38,787 bases of DNA from DASSHC01 sp035693105 (lineage in GTDB: Bacteria; Chloroflexota; Chloroflexia; Thermomicrobiales; Thermomicrobiaceae), in contig DASSHC010000114.1 of assembly GCA_035693105.1 (NCBI GenBank), forward strand, positions 1 through 38,787, in the 5' to 3' direction. Under the pieces are notes generated by a model. It ran no database searches and was not told the DNA's origin. It saw only the letters and a list, made by a program, of their open reading frames with translations. This document shows, piece by piece, positions 38,657 to 38,787 of this stretch (position 1 is the stretch's first letter; every line of letters starts with the position of its first letter). The position numbers were made by a program, and so were the translations under genes.

Positions 38657-38787
38657 CAAGACGGATCCCTCCACTTCGGTCGGGATGACAGGGAAAGGGC
38701 GCGGCCTACCGGACAACACATCGTTGTCGTCCGCCCCAAACTCCCCCTGTCATCCCGGGCGCGGTCGAGGGATCCGTCCTCAAGAGC
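38657..38787. repeat. Family C palindromic repeat, running to the window end
   Basis: Arms 38657-38693 (starting CAAGACGGATCCCTCC and closing GGGATGACAGGG) and 38746-38785 (starting CCCTGTCATCCCG and closing GAGGGATCCGTCC) face each other across about 50 bases. The same family occurs at 16785-16888 and 27502-27552. Whether it continues beyond the window is not visible. Confidence 0.75.

Noticed and set aside
1..38787. tRNA, rRNA, CRISPR array, riboswitch
   Set aside because: I looked for the GGTTCGAATCC-type tRNA arm, regularly spaced identical repeats and a cobalamin or other riboswitch core upstream of cbiM and saw none. A covariance-model scan would settle it.

Overview
The window is very GC-rich and gene-dense and carries about 43 protein genes on both strands. 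I see no rRNA, tRNA, CRISPR array or transposase gene. Several features point to an aerobic, probably monoderm, member of the Chloroflexota (Thermomicrobia/Sphaerobacter-like): a CtaA-CtaB fusion protein, an LPXTG-type wall-sorting signal, a compact primary-type sigma factor, and intergenic space filled with palindromic repeats. This placement is inference from gene types, not from a marker gene.

Left part (1-8.6 kb): a heme A synthase gene (ctaA) cut by the window edge; a winged-helix-like unknown; a large chimeric protein with replication-initiation-type modules (DnaD-like plus two DnaA domain I-like segments) followed by a cupin gene; then a leftward run of panE, plsY, an Hsp20 with a Gln/Gly-rich insertion inside its alpha-crystallin domain, and a lone DhaL subunit. 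Envelope segment (9.0-11.0 kb): three exported proteins in a row, namely a CHRD-like protein with an APKTG anchor, a type-1 copper lipoprotein, and a COG4315 repeat protein with a canonical LPATG anchor. Next (11.2-16.4 kb): an SRPBCC protein, a small membrane protein, an SDR, a methyltransferase, DinB-type proteins, a ChrB C-terminal-domain protein and a siderophore-interacting flavoprotein.

Middle (17-22.8 kb): a GNAT acetyltransferase, then a Fur-family regulator divergent from a complete nickel/cobalt ECF transporter (cbiM-cbiQ-cbiO) with an inverted repeat in the shared promoter region, then a sigma-70 gene with a near-consensus promoter and a clear intrinsic terminator. Right (23.3-38.6 kb): a VOC protein; an unusual fusion of a CorA-like cytosolic domain to a formate/nitrite-transporter (FNT) pore; a thioredoxin-like [2Fe-2S] ferredoxin; a nuclease-like/hypoxanthine phosphoribosyltransferase fusion; hydrolases; an orphan Phd antitoxin; a nucleoside phosphorylase; mutM; the ctaA-ctaB fusion; and a folate cluster (folB-folP-folK).

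Three families of intergenic palindromic repeats stand out. Family B (arms reading GGGGCAGACC...GTCTGCCC) occurs four times, every time between the 3' ends of convergent genes, which suggests a role as a two-way transcription barrier. Family A (about 140 bp, core with GGGCTAAAGCC and AGCCTGTTGAAACAGGCT) has copies sharing an identical 56-bp core 13 kb apart and TIR-like ends, like a non-autonomous mobile element. Family C is the 'GATCC-CT-CG...GGGATGACAGGG' type, one copy of which sits inside family A arms. The most novel-looking protein is the CorA-FNT fusion, because both parent families form homopentamers.
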